Position numbers and translations under genes: made by a program. A model generated the notes under the pieces. That model saw only the letters and a list, made by a program, of their open reading frames with translations, searched no databases and was not told the origin of the DNA. A stretch of 64,000 bases of DNA from Torymus aiolomorphi (lineage: Eukaryota > Arthropoda > Insecta > Hymenoptera > Torymidae), in assembly GCA_036365515.1 (NCBI GenBank), contig CM070876.1:134371394-134435393 (forward strand), given 5' to 3'. Shown here piece by piece: positions 11,714-20,822 of the stretch (the first letter of the stretch is position 1; every line of letters starts with the position of its first letter).

Positions 11714-12247
11714 TTAATCTAGGAGTACATGATTGATACATATGCCTTCGCCATGAGAGCGTTTGCTTGAAAAAGCTAGTGCTTTCTTACATTTTCTATA
11801 CTTATTTCTATGAAATTTTTTTTTATAATAATTGATAACTAATGCATCGTTCTTTCTTGTGTCACGCGTAAAGAGTCGACAGAAGGTATTGAGGTCGATG
11901 CCACGACACATGTGACCCAAAAACATGATAGTATACTGTCCGCAGCATATTGAATCGATACTTTGAAGCGTCTTGACGTTCCAGCGGAAATTTTTGCAGT
12001 TTCTTCTAAGTCGTTGGAGATGGTGTCTTAAAACAGGTGGGAAGCCGTAACTGTCAAAGTACGTTCCAAATCGATTTTTGTCTATGTAGATGGCTACCCA
12101 GTGTGATCCTGGTCTCGTATGATCATCCGTATTGCATACAATGGCGGCTGGTATCATCATCACGTTTGGAATCCGATCAGCCGCGTACACTCCGATCGTT
12201 TTCGCTTTCAGACCCTCCAACGCTCTCGCTATCTGATTCGTGTTCAT
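11714..12247 (-). CDS. Adenain-type cysteine protease, copy A (open)
   Basis: A 177-residue protein of the adenovirus-protease/Ulp1 (C5) clan, which in Polintons is expected to mature capsid proteins. The catalytic triad is visible: His49 in GSHWVAIYID, Asp65 in YFDSYGFPP and Cys102 in SICCGQYTIMFL. A basic tail (KKKFHRNKYRKCKK) follows. The frame is open from ATG 12247 to the stop at 11714. The start overlaps the end of the upstream gene (12177-12920) by 71 bp in another frame, a compact virus-like arrangement. The right-arm copy has lost the catalytic Asp. This is one of the two capsid/maturation genes that remain uninterrupted in the left arm. Confidence 0.88.
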   Translation of the reverse strand: MNTNQIARALEGLKAKTIGVYAADRIPNVMMIPAAIVCNTDDHTRPGSHWVAIYIDKNRFGTYFDSYGFPPVLRHHLQRLRRNCKNFRWNVKTLQSIDSICCGQYTIMFLGHMCRGIDLNTFCRLFTRDTRKNDALVINYYKKKFHRNKYRKCKKALAFSSKRSHGEGICINHVLLD

Positions 12248-12920
12248 GTTCTCTGCGTGCTTCCTCGGCTGTTTCGTATTCTGTCTCGCTTGCGCCGTCG
12301 ACTTCGTCTCTGCCTCCGATTCCGAATCTGATACGGCTTCTTCTACTCCAGATGAGATTTTCTATTGCGTCAAAAAATAGGTCGCTGCTTTTTTCCGGTA
12401 ATTTTGTACGGTTCTCTTCGGGTAGTAGTGAGTAAAGCCACTCTCTGACTACATGTGCGCGTATGAGAGCGCAGTATGACTTTTTATACGGATTATCCAT
12501 ACAGCCGTGAGCGATACATACTTGTTCAATTTTGAATCTTCTCTGCATATCGGTGAAACCTTCGCTGGTATAGTCTTCGATGTCGACTATGCTGCGTGTC
12601 ATCATGGATTGAACGAATCGACTCGTATCGCCGCCTCTCACGTAGATTTTAGCAGCGTTTCTGGCAATGTTGTAAAAGTGGTGTTGTAGTTTGCCTAAGC
12701 CAATATCACCATCGAACCAATGGATTCCAAGTAGTTTCGATGAAAATCGAAGATAATCGTTGGTCACTCAGGCCTGCCTAGGCAGATCGTCGAATGTGTG
12801 AGGTGGACTAATTATCCAATGTCCCGAGACGTTCCCTTGCAAAGAGACAATAGCAACCTCCTTGGGTAAAAATTTATTATCCTTGTCTCTCAAACCCTGA
12901 ATTTCTATTACGTAATCCAT
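12177..12920 (-). pseudogene. Unknown Polinton protein, perhaps exonuclease-like, copy A
   Basis: The frame begins at ATG 12920-12918 (MDYVIEIQGL), reads 50 codons and meets TGA at 12770-12768, then stays open to 12177, giving about 247 codons in all. Visible blocks are FLPKEVAIVSL, HWIISPPHTF, LGIHWFDGD, KIYVRGGD, SIVDIED and a Cys/His block AHGC...YCAL. A very acidic tail (many E and D) overlaps the protease start. The ordered acidic motifs recall DEDD/RNase H-fold exonucleases. That is an inference from spacing only, and the protein could be something else. In the right arm most of the gene is deleted and its acidic tail is fused to the capsid gene. Confidence 0.45.
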
Positions 12921-13030
12921 GATGAGAAATGTCGATGTGTTCGTCACGAAGCGAAAAGCCGACTACACTGCTAGCGTTGGGATTCATCGACTTATATTCG
13001 CTTCTCCCCACCACTGAACACTTCCTCTTC

Positions 13031-14371
13031 TTACGCGTTAAAGTCTGTGACGATTTGACGGTTGGAATCTACTTCCACTACGTTGTCGAATTCAGCGTAA
13101 ATAATGCAGTTGACCGTTTCGGTTATTGCCTCCTCGAAACGAACTTCGATTCGTAGAGACCCCGAGCGCACGAGGTTCCAGTGGGAGGAAAAATGGGCAG
13201 ATAAGTCAGGTGTTAGATCGAATGCAAACAGACAATAGCCTGACGGGTAAGAAACGCGACTAACGTCGATTCCCTCATTGAGATAGTGTATACCGGTGCC
13301 GCTGAAGAGAGTGTGGAAAGAATCACCGTACAATTTATTATCGCCTGTGAAGCGTGGCTGAAGTGGTTTGCTCGGAATCTGTACGCCGTCCACGTAGAGC
13401 GATAAGAAATTTAAGTTAAAGTGTTGAAAATTAAAGGGGTTCAGTTGGCGATTTCCGTTAAATGCTTTGTTTTTCACGAAACCCACGATGATTCTTTTGG
13501 GTAACTGTCCTAGAATAACGTTATCGAGCGTTTCTCCCATGACGCCGCTGTGCATAGTGAAAGCCTTTACTTCAACCCTGGTAATGGGATATTTTGCCGT
13601 AGTCTTAGCTAGAGCATTGGCATGAGCAAACAGTACACCTGGACTAATTTTAGCTCGACGCACGATAAGCGTCGCTTCCTTTATGTTTACGGAAAATTTT
13701 CCATTTTCAGATGAATCCATGAGACAGAAGGCGTCCTTACTGCGCACTAGTCTCACTCTCATTTCTACGCCGTTGAGGAGAAATTTGGGCTGATTGAACA
13801 CGTCACAGTGTAAATGTCCAATTAGATCGATGGGTTTACCTCCAAGCGTAAAGTATTGACGGTTAAGGAGCCCAATGTTGGCCGTATGTGCGCCGCGTGC
13901 AACGGTCGAGTTCGCATCCATGTCACCTGATGAATCAGCGTATCACAAAGCAGCAGTTAAATGAGACTGCAAAGCTGGTGGGGCGTAGTTCAGTAAAGTT
14001 TCTATGTATGCTCTATATGGGTAAGCGTTGTTTGGCGGTGAAGCCAATTTTTGATTGAAAAATATATCCACTTGATCAAACAACGAGTGAATAAAATTAT
14101 TGACAGGTCCAACTTTTACATTTTCTTGTTCCGTGTCAGCCGGTAAAATCTGCACGGTAACGTGTAGCATGGTGTGCGCGAGATCAATGTAGTGTTCGGT
14201 AGAACTGGGCACCAAAAATTCGAGCGGTGAATCACTGTCATTGCTGAGCGATGACACGGGCTTGTAGTGGAGAAACGCACTGTTTTCTATAGATGTTTGA
14301 GTGAGAGGGAGAGTAAAGAGATCTAGCTCACTCTTCATTCCTTCTCCGCTGCACGCGTGTAAATATGCCAT
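13031..14371 (-). pseudogene. Polinton major capsid protein, copy A (one nonsense codon)
   Basis: The gene has 446 codons from ATG 14371-14369 to a stop at 13031. One TGA at 13945-13943, where the right arm has TGG, splits it. Recognisable blocks are MAYLHACSGEGMKSELDLF, LEFLVPSSTEHYIDLAHT, NFIHSLFDQVDIFFN, YPYRAYIETLL and, late, SGTGIHYLNEGIDVS. The family is the arthropod/nematode protein often named after C. elegans F54H12.2, which I take to be the double jelly-roll capsid protein of Polintons. It would build the icosahedral shell, with the penton-like product of 14904-15713 at the vertices. Except for the nonsense codon the left copy is full length, whereas the right copy has lost its C-terminal half. 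Confidence 0.72.
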
Positions 14372-14373
14372 AT

Positions 14374-14886
14374 TTACGCAGGCCCAAAAATATCTGTAAC
14401 ACTTCTGACGGTTTTCTTATTCTTCCTCCTCCTTTTGGCCTTCCTCTTCTTATCAGTTTTGGCTTTTTTTAACCGCTTGACTGTTTTCCTTCGCGATGCG
14501 TTGCGTGCCCTCACACGACTTATCGTCGACTGCCGCTTCCGTCTAACTGTCGTTGATTTATATCCGTGTCCTTTCATCATTTCCGAGACCTTCTTTTCGG
14601 CTTTCCTTTTTAAATTTTTTCCAGATTCTCGAAGACGAGTGTTGACCGAATCTTTGAAACTCACACCGTCATTGGCTATGTCATCGAGCACGTTCAGACC
14701 TGCGCGAACGGCTTCTTTGCCCACAGCTTTAGCACCACTACTGAGATATGGGACAATTTTTCTAAAAATCGCACCGATGAAACTTCCAATTCCAGAGCCA
14801 CGTTGATAGGTTCAGCCAGCGTAAACATTTTTCACGCCTATACCTCCACCGGTTTGCTGGTCGTAGTACGTGATATAATGGCTCAT
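14374..14886 (-). pseudogene. Basic core-like protein, copy A (shared TGA)
   Basis: The frame starts at ATG 14886-14884 (MSHYITYYDQQTGGGIG), meets TGA at 14814-14812 and then continues open to 14374. The remainder contains a glycine-rich, amphipathic GSGIGSFIGAIFRKIVPYL block and a strongly basic C-terminus (RRKR, KRKAKRRRKNKK). The basic, DNA-condensing character suggests a core or minor virion protein comparable to adenovirus pVI/pVII/pX, but homology is not shown. The right arm has the TGA at exactly the same codon, the only disabling mutation shared by both arms. The stop of this gene is 2 bp upstream of the major capsid ATG. Confidence 0.5.
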
Positions 14887-14903
14887 TTTGTGAAAGGCTT
14901 ATT

Positions 14904-15713
14904 TTACCGATTACGCTTAAAATGAAGCGTTACGGTCAACGTTCCATACTCGAATGGTATGCGTCGGCCGTGTTGGTCTCTTATATCGATGACAATGTTG
15001 TGAAAAGTATGTTGTAAGAGCGAAATGTAATGTATAGGTGCAAAATGCCTTACGAGGTTGCTGCCAAATTTATACCTTGAATTCTCCAAGGAAACTATGC
15101 GAAGCAGTGCTGTTTGAGTATCGCCGACGATATAAGGCTCGCAAATGTCTGTGTAGACGTACAGTTGATCGGGTATAGCACGCGGCAGACATACAGGTCG
15201 GGTACCCACGTTTTTACCTTTCCCTGTTTTGGAGGTGATAAATGTGCCCGTCTGTCTGTGAATAGTATCCTCAAAACCAAAGATACGACGTATTTTTTCG
15301 TTAAACGTTGTGTAATGTGGTTCGGCGCAATCGCAGGTTCCTCTCAAAGCGTAGTAGCCTTTCTGAAATTCCGTTGGGACCAGTTGTTGATGATCGCGTA
15401 CAATGTGCACTCTATTGATTTCTTCCGCGAGTTGAGCAGCAGTATCGTACACACCGTATGGAAAATTACAAATTCCGTTATTTTCTAAAGGTTTGAGTTT
15501 AGCCGATCCTAGTTTAAATGTATAAGAAGATTCGGATTCTTGAATGTGCATGATTGTGCAGGGGACGTGAATTTCTGCTAGTCCGACTTGCCAGTCTCCT
15601 GTTAATCTGATTTCACGAGCCAAATGCGTTGTAAAACAGGTGGTCGTATTTTCCGGAAAATACGTCATACTACTGTTGCTGGGTAATACTAGATAAAATT
15701 CTTCACTGTTCAT
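14904..15713 (-). CDS. Penton-like minor capsid protein, copy A (open)
   Basis: This 269-residue protein opens MNSEEFYLVLPSNSSMTYFP, a start typical of the Polinton minor capsid family. TCFTTHLAREIRLTGDWQVGLAEI follows in two adjoining blocks, then a Cys-containing middle (CDCAEPHY) and a C-terminus rich in beta-type segments ending FEYGTLTVTLHFKRNR. The family is regarded as the single jelly-roll vertex (penton) protein. The copy is open throughout, while the right copy has a TGA at codon 81. It lies between the integrase (its ATG is 4 bp from the integrase stop) and the core-like gene, the same order as in the right arm. Confidence 0.7.
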   Translation of the reverse strand: MNSEEFYLVLPSNSSMTYFPENTTTCFTTHLAREIRLTGDWQVGLAEIHVPCTIMHIQESESSYTFKLGSAKLKPLENNGICNFPYGVYDTAAQLAEEINRVHIVRDHQQLVPTEFQKGYYALRGTCDCAEPHYTTFNEKIRRIFGFEDTIHRQTGTFITSKTGKGKNVGTRPVCLPRAIPDQLYVYTDICEPYIVGDTQTALLRIVSLENSRYKFGSNLVRHFAPIHYISLLQHTFHNIVIDIRDQHGRRIPFEYGTLTVTLHFKRNR

Positions 15714-15717
15714 CTTG

Positions 15718-16744
15718 CTAAACGGAGTTGAGATATGTAGCTTTTATCCAAGAGTTGAACTTTCCTGGATATCCTACCTACTTTACCAGCAGCTGCTTCT
15801 TTTTCCCCTGTCCTTTGGATTGAATGATGCGCTCGATTTTAAATTCTTGTTCAGCTGTTAATCGTTTAGAACCTACGCCTGTCAATTCTTCGGTGTAGAA
15901 GAAACCGTCGATATTTTCACTGTTCAGATCCTGTATCTCGTACAGGTAAATGTGTTGCCTCTGTGAGACACGACAAACGTAATCCCCGACCTTGTATTTA
16001 GGGTATTTCGTTGGTCTTTATTTGGTGCGCCGTCTTTGTAGATTGGCGCGGGCTTATGCAGCGTTGTACAAGTCTACGTGCACTGGTTTCATGCCTATGG
16101 CCGAGTGTACAGTGTTGTTGTAAGCAGCGACAAATTTTTTGTATCACGTCGATGTATCGGTGTGTGTTTCTATGTGTAAAATATCTCCAAAGGCATTCTT
16201 TTATCGTGCGATTTAATCGCTCGACTACAGCTGCTTTGACGTCAGGATTTCTTGCTACTCGAAAGCGTATGCCACGGTTTTTCAAAACGTTTTGTACAGC
16301 TGTGCCTACGAATTCCTTTCCCTTATCAGTTTGTAAGTAAACAGGAAGACGACCGTTGGTACGTTTAAAAATATTTTCAAAAGCCGTTGCAACGGTCCGT
16401 GCCGACTTGTCGCGTAACGGTTCCACCCAAGCAAATTTACTGAGTACATCTACAGCAACCAGTAGATAGGTATAACCGTCGTTTTCATTTTTGAGCGATG
16501 AGAATTAACATAAATCAGCCTCCCAAACATCGTCAATGTTTGTAACGTTGTATCGTAATCTTGGAAATTTTCTGCGTATTGGCCGATGAACTGTGTAGGC
16601 ATCTTGAATACTCAGCCATTCGTGTATGCGTTCCTTCTCTCTCTTCGAGATGGACTTACCTCGTGTATTGACGCGTACGAGATGGTGTGCACCTGCGTAA
16701 CCGACCTCGTGCGACGGCTCGTAATATTGATTTTCGTATGACAT
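15718..16744 (-). pseudogene. Polinton integrase with chromodomain, copy A (several breaks)
   Basis: Retrovirus-type DDE integrase that in Polintons inserts the element DNA. The ATG at 16744-16742 overlaps the stop of the preceding gene (TGATG). Catalytic positions are Asp in VWEADLC, Asp in LQTDKGKEF and Glu in VVERLNRTIKE, about 35 residues apart for the last two. A C-terminal chromodomain (about residues 280-341, FKIERIIQSKG, VGYPGKFNSW) may steer integration to chromatin. Breaks seen are TAA at 16507-16505, a one-base insertion near 16135, and further stops in the chromodomain half (for example TAG near 15781). The right copy has different stops, so the two decayed independently. Confidence 0.85.
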
Positions 16745-17483
16745 CAGATGGATAGTTTTAACCACTTTTTCTTGGCCGCGCGTCTGGTCAACGGTGGAGA
16801 GGCTATTGGCGCTTGTATTCGGCGTTTCGCTGTCTTCGAAGGATCTGTCAATCTGTTGGCAATTTTTAATGTACTTGCATTACCGACAAGATTATTCGGT
16901 GTGTCGGAACTGCCGATGAATTTGGCGAATTGAAATCTGCCCACTGGTTCCTCCTCCTCTTCGTCTTCTTTTTTCTTCTTCTTATTCTTTACAACGTAGT
17001 TCAACAATTCTGCGATATTTGACTGCGGGATAAGTTTTCCCTCGATGATGACGTTTCCTGCGCTATTCCACTTTAAATGCTCAGAGTCGAATGTGCGCCA
17101 GTGTCTCAATAGCATACGAGCCCTTTTGGAGTAAATTTTGGGAACACTCTCCAGAATAACCTCCTCTGTGGGTGGTGCTATCGTGGCTTGGATTTCGTCA
17201 ATTTCACGTACACTGTCTTTGTCGTCTAAACGTTCGTTCTCTTTGAAGAATAAGTAACGTCTGAGCACTTGTAAGTAATTTTTACACTTTTCACGCTCGT
17301 CCGAAAATTTTTTCGAGTTTAAAATTTCAAACATATCCGAGTCCAAACGCGATAAATAGTACCCGAAGTTTGTATTGTGTTGTCAGCACTTTCTTTAACA
17401 GGAGATTTGGTATCATTGGGTGAGTTCAACTCGTTAGTCGATGGATTCGCTGGAACGAGAATCATTTTGCGTGCCCGATCGAT
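16744..17483 (-). pseudogene. Unknown Polinton protein (SDMFEIL family), copy A
   Basis: This is the counterpart of the open 246-codon gene at 20082-20822. In this arm the start ATG reads ATC (17483-17481) and a 2-bp deletion near 17350 shifts the frame, after which 200 codons stay open to 16744. Visible blocks are SDMFEILNSKKFSDE, a helical LRRYLFFKEN region, VPKIYSKRARMLLRHW, and an acidic/basic linker (KKKKKEDEEEEE) before a basic C-terminus. It always lies between the pX-like gene and the integrase, sharing a TGATG stop/start overlap with the integrase, which suggests co-expression. I do not know its function. Confidence 0.45.
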
Positions 17484-17543
17484 CTCCTAATTACCTAAAA
17501 TCTTTGAAAATACCATACTTATCAGAGGTGCCAGAAGAATAAG

Positions 17544-17849
17544 TTAAAACGAACCACCGTTTTGAAGTATTGTGCGTTTCTTGCTTCTCCAGCCGATATT
17601 GCCAGTTTCGCCTGTCAACCTGCGCAAGACACTTCTATGTTTCTTTAGACGTTTCTTTTCCGTATTTTTCAGCTTTACAACACCTTGTACTACGTTCAAC
17701 GCGCACTCGCAGATACACTTTACCAAATCTTTATCAGCCGTTCGGAGCAGCGCTCTACGTTGCCGACTGTCAGCGTGACAGAGAGCGTTCAAGAGAGCCA
17801 CACGTTTCTTTGAGAACTTTTTACCTGGTGGCGATGTTATCCCGGCCAT
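17544..17849 (-). pseudogene. Small basic pX-like protein, copy A (truncated)
   Basis: 101 codons starting MAGITSPPGKKFSKKR. A one-base deletion after the ILQNGGSF block removes the hydrophobic C-terminus seen in the right copy (120 codons, ending with FLPILLAPLISM-type residues). The protein is basic, with Cys residues in a central VKCICECAL segment. The basic body followed by QNGGSFLP plus a hydrophobic end resembles the small pX/mu-like virion proteins described from Polinton- and adintovirus-type elements. The match is by general motif only. Confidence 0.4.
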
Positions 17850-17901
17850 CGCTACGATGAAAATGACTGCTGCACACTTCCATACTCACTTTTATTAATT
17901 T

Positions 17902-18140
17902 TTACTTTGACGAATATTTCGGCACGTACGCGTTCTGAGTCGAGTCGTCGGGAAAGATGTTGGTACGAAAACGATATTCATCCAGAGTATCCTGTTTCAT
18001 ATCCAGCAGCAAGTAACTATACGGAGATGTGCACGCGTCGATGTAAGCCTCTTGCAAAAATTTTGGGTCTTCAGGATAAACTTGTCGTGCCAGATACTGA
18101 ATTTGGGCACGATCTCACGGGTTTTTCAAATATCGGTGAG
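17902..18140 (-). pseudogene. Packaging ATPase, 3' fragment, copy A
   Basis: The last 75 or so codons of the ATPase (from KNP to KYSSK, stop at 17904-17902) are present. An Arg codon of the right copy is TGA here, and the match to the right arm fades out near 18130-18150. The fragment differs from the right arm at roughly one base in seven, many changes being synonymous, whereas the neighbouring genes differ at only a few per cent. It is therefore a diverged allele and not simply a decayed twin. Confidence 0.8.
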
Positions 18141-18213
18141 CACAACATTGTAACGTTATACACTTTTATTTATCGTACCATTATTATGTAATACACAACT
18201 ATTTAAGAAAAAG

Positions 18214-18513
18214 TTATTTGCCACTAAATTCGACACTTGAACCACCTTTGTAAATCATAAATAGTTCATCCTTATTCGCAGCGTCCTGAAGGCTGGTGAA
18301 AAAATTTTCATCTTGAACAAGTGCTTCTGAAACTCTTTTTGCCATGAATACGTCAAATTTACTCCCTAATTCAGCCACAACTTTTACTCCAAATTTGGTA
18401 TTCACAGACTTCAAGCTTGTTATCTTATAAAGATGGCCCTCGTTCAGATCGACCAACCTTTTCGTTGGGAGAAATCCTTCATGGGCGATCGCGTTTAACT
18501 TTGAAAGATCCAT
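18214..18513 (-). CDS. Small putative ssDNA-binding (OB-fold-like) protein
   Basis: A 99-residue ORF starting MDLSKLNAIAHEGFLPTKRL. The segments HLYKITSLKSVNTKFG and KVVAELGSKFDVFMAKRVSEAL look like the strand pattern of OB-fold ssDNA-binding domains in arthropod and element-borne proteins of this type. It ends FMIYKGGSSVEF. Upstream, an extra Met 9 bp earlier would add three residues. The MDLSKL start is preferred because relatives I recall begin there. The gene is intact and single copy, lying in the spacer between the arms, so it may be a Polinton replication gene that survived only here or part of another element. The fold assignment is inference. Confidence 0.45.
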   Translation of the reverse strand: MDLSKLNAIAHEGFLPTKRLVDLNEGHLYKITSLKSVNTKFGVKVVAELGSKFDVFMAKRVSEALVQDENFFTSLQDAANKDELFMIYKGGSSVEFSGK

Positions 18514-18709
18514 CTGAAACAAAATGATTGCTGATGATTAATATTAAATTAAGAAAAAAGAATGAAGATTGAAATATCTTTTTTAATAATAATATGCTTA
18601 CCTTAGAATTTTTAAATTTTTTATTTTCTCGATTCGTTGATAGAGTGAGTATTGCGAGGGTTTTTTTCAATCCTTTTGCGAGGAACTGCCAGAATTCGAC
18701 TGTCGGGTG

Positions 18710-18800
18710 CTGGAAGTGGGACGTTGGAAGTCGGATGTTGGAAGTCGGATGTTGGAAGTCGGATGTTGGAAGGGACGTTGGAAGTCGGATGCTGAAAGTC
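18710..18800. repeat. 14-bp minisatellite
   Basis: About six imperfect tandem copies of a TTGGAAGTCGGATG unit. Similar GGAAGTCGGAAGAATCG text occurs at about 32903-32945. Confidence 0.85.
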
Positions 18801-19006
18801 GGCTGTTGACTGTAGAGGTGATAAGTTGGACTAACGCAGCGATCAGGCTTATCCACGGAAGTGTAGCTTAATACTGAGTGATTAGTGCGCCGCCACGCTT
18901 CCGCATGGTTGGTGCGCGCGCATCGCCTCACGCCGCCGCCGCTGCCGCCACCGCAAACCACGTCTAGAAGGTGGTGGGGGAGTAGACTTCTGAATTAGTA
19001 ACGGTC

Positions 19007-19663
19007 ATGGACACGCGGTGGAAACATCCTTTCATCTGTATCTGCGCCGGCCCTACGATGGCCGGAAAGTCGGTTTTTGTCAAGAGGTTTCTCACACACC
19101 TGCCCAAAATGTGTAACGTACGTTTTGACCGAATTCTCTTTTACTACGGAGAGTGGCAAGAAACATATCGGACTGACTACAGGCCAGGAGGAGGACAAAG
19201 AATCGAGTTTCGAGAAGGTGTGCTACAGCCGAACGACTATTCTCGCGATAGCGATAAGAAAAAATTGATCGTTCTCGACGATTTGATGCACAAGTCTTGC
19301 ACCAGTATTGTACTAGACCTCTTCACGAAAGGTTGTCATCACAAGAATATAAGTGTAATTTTTATAACGCAAAACATTTTTCACAAAGGTCAGAATCAGC
19401 GCGACTTGTCACTCAACTCGAATTACATTGTACTTTTCAAAAATCCGCGAGATCGTACTCAAATTCAGTATCTGGCGCGGCAAGTTTACCCCGAAGACCC
19501 AAAATTTTTGCAAGAGGCTTACACCGATACGTATACACAGCCGTACAGTTACTTGTTGCTAGATATGAAACAGGATACTCTGGATGAATATCGTTTTCGT
19601 ACCAATATCTTTCCTGACGACGCGACACAGTACGCGTACGTCCCTAAATATTCGTCAAAGTAA
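19007..19663 (+). CDS. A32-like packaging ATPase, copy B (open)
   Basis: A complete 218-residue FtsK/HerA-superfamily ATPase that would pump element DNA into capsids. The start MDTRWKHPFI leads directly into the Walker A loop GPTMAGKS (residues 15-22). Walker B is KKLIVLDDLMHK (Asp91-Asp92), and the polar sensor block is VIFITQN (about 117-123). The length and early P-loop are normal for Polinton ATPases. It is the innermost gene of the right arm, immediately after the spacer, and the only full ATPase in the window. Confidence 0.88.
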   Translation: MDTRWKHPFICICAGPTMAGKSVFVKRFLTHLPKMCNVRFDRILFYYGEWQETYRTDYRPGGGQRIEFREGVLQPNDYSRDSDKKKLIVLDDLMHKSCTSIVLDLFTKGCHHKNISVIFITQNIFHKGQNQRDLSLNSNYIVLFKNPRDRTQIQYLARQVYPEDPKFLQEAYTDTYTQPYSYLLLDMKQDTLDEYRFRTNIFPDDATQYAYVPKYSSK

Positions 19664-19715
19664 AAATTAATAAAAGTGAGTATGGAAGTGTGCAGCAGTC
19701 ATTTTCATCGTAGCG

Positions 19716-20078
19716 ATGGCCGGGATAACATCGCCACCAGGTAAAAAGTTCTCAAAGAAACGCGTGGCTCTCTGGAACGCTCTCTGTCACGCTGACAGTC
19801 GGCAACGTAGAGCGCTGCTCCGAACGGCTGATAAAGATTTGGTAAAGTGTATCTGCGAGTGCTCGTTGAACGTACTACAAGGTGTTGTAAAGCTGAAAAA
19901 TTCGGAAAAGAAACGTCTAAAGAAACATAGAAGTGTCTTGCGCAGGTTGACAGGCGAAACTGGCAATATCGGCTGGAGAAGCAAGAAACGCACAATACTT
20001 CAAAACGGTGGTTCGTTTTTACCTATTCTTCTGGCACCTCTGATAAGTATGGTATTTTCAAAGATTTTAGGTAATTAG
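19716..20078 (+). CDS. Small basic pX-like protein, copy B (open)
   Basis: A 120-residue protein beginning MAGITSPPGKKFSKKR. It has a basic body (KKRLKKHRSVLRR), a Cys-containing VKCICECSL segment, then ILQNGGSFLP and a hydrophobic C-terminal stretch of about 20 residues. It is 52 bp downstream of the ATPase stop and 3 bp upstream of the next ATG. A small basic virion protein with a membrane-active tail (pX/mu- or pVI-like) is the best guess. The left copy lacks the hydrophobic end because of a frameshift, so the full form is seen only here. Confidence 0.45.
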   Translation: MAGITSPPGKKFSKKRVALWNALCHADSRQRRALLRTADKDLVKCICECSLNVLQGVVKLKNSEKKRLKKHRSVLRRLTGETGNIGWRSKKRTILQNGGSFLPILLAPLISMVFSKILGN

Positions 20079-20081
20079 GAG

Positions 20082-20822
20082 ATGGATCGGGCACGCAAAA
20101 TGATTCTCGTTCCAGCGAATCCATCGACTAACGAGTTGACCTCACCCAATGATACCAAATCTCCTGTTAAAGAAAGTGCTGACAACACAATACAAACTTC
20201 GGGTGGCTATTTATCGCGTTTGGGCTCGGATATGTTTGAGATTTTAAACTCGAAAAAATTTTCGGACGAGCATGAAAAGTGTAAAAATTACTTACAAGTG
20301 CTCAGACGTTACTTATTCTTCAAAGAGAACGAACGTTTAGACGACAAAGACAGTGTACGTGAAATTGACGAAATCCAAGCCACGCTAGCACCACTGACAG
20401 AGGAGGTTATTCTGGAGAGTGTTCCCAAAATTTACTCCAAAAGGGCTTGTATGCTATTGAGACACTGGCGCACATTCGACTCTGAGCGTTTAAAGTGGAA
20501 TAGCGCAGGAAACGTCATCATCGATGGAAAACTTATCCCGCAGTCAAATATCGCAGAATTGTTGAACTACGTTGTAAAGAATAAGAAGAAGAAAAAAGAA
20601 GACGAAGAGGAGGAGGAACCAGTGGGCAGATTTCAATTCGCCAAATTCATCGGCAGTTCCGACACACCGAATAATCTTGTCGGTAATGCAAGTATATTAA
20701 AAATTGTCAACAGATTGACAGATCCTTCGAAGACAGCGAAACGCCGAATACAAGCGCCAATAGCCTCTCCACCGTTGACCAGACGCGCGGCCAAGAAGAA
20801 GTGGTTAAAACTATCCATCTGA
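20082..20822 (+). CDS. Unknown Polinton protein (SDMFEIL family), copy B (open)
   Basis: A 246-codon open frame. A polar N-terminus (residues 1-40) precedes GSDMFEILNSKKFSDE and a helical region to about residue 140 containing VPKIYSKRACMLLRHW. Next come LIPQSNIAELLNYVV, a KKKKK/EEEEE linker (about 168-180), FQFAKFIGS and a basic end (TRRAAKKKW). Its TGA overlaps the integrase ATG. No catalytic motif is recognised. A structural or DNA-binding role is possible but not supported by any motif. The left copy has lost its start codon and frame. Confidence 0.5.
   Translation: MDRARKMILVPANPSTNELTSPNDTKSPVKESADNTIQTSGGYLSRLGSDMFEILNSKKFSDEHEKCKNYLQVLRRYLFFKENERLDDKDSVREIDEIQATLAPLTEEVILESVPKIYSKRACMLLRHWRTFDSERLKWNSAGNVIIDGKLIPQSNIAELLNYVVKNKKKKKEDEEEEEPVGRFQFAKFIGSSDTPNNLVGNASILKIVNRLTDPSKTAKRRIQAPIASPPLTRRAAKKKWLKLSI

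Larger units (their letters stand above)
18141..19006. other. Unrelated spacer between the two Polinton arms
   Basis: This sequence has no counterpart in the inverted arms. It holds one small gene (18214-18513) and a minisatellite (18710-18800). The last part (18880-18990) is GC-rich and leads straight into the right-arm ATPase ATG. Nothing resembling the expected polymerase gene is present. Confidence 0.6.

Noticed and set aside
12037..12435. ORFs antisense to the protease and acidic-tail genes (also 23775-24128)
   Set aside because: Complement of biased codons in the real minus- and plus-strand genes; mirrored in both arms only because the arms are copies.
14812..14814. Programmed readthrough or selenocysteine at the shared TGA
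   Set aside because: No readthrough context or structure seen. Shared inheritance of a nonsense mutation is the simpler explanation, though kept as a finding to test.
17570..17860. 96-codon plus-strand ORF mirrored at 19705-19995
   Set aside because: Antisense shadow of the pX-like gene, kept in both arms by duplication.
18479..18961. 160-codon minus-strand ORF with repeated SDFQHPTSNIRLPTS text
   Set aside because: The repeat text is the 14-bp minisatellite read in frame; no start context or homology.
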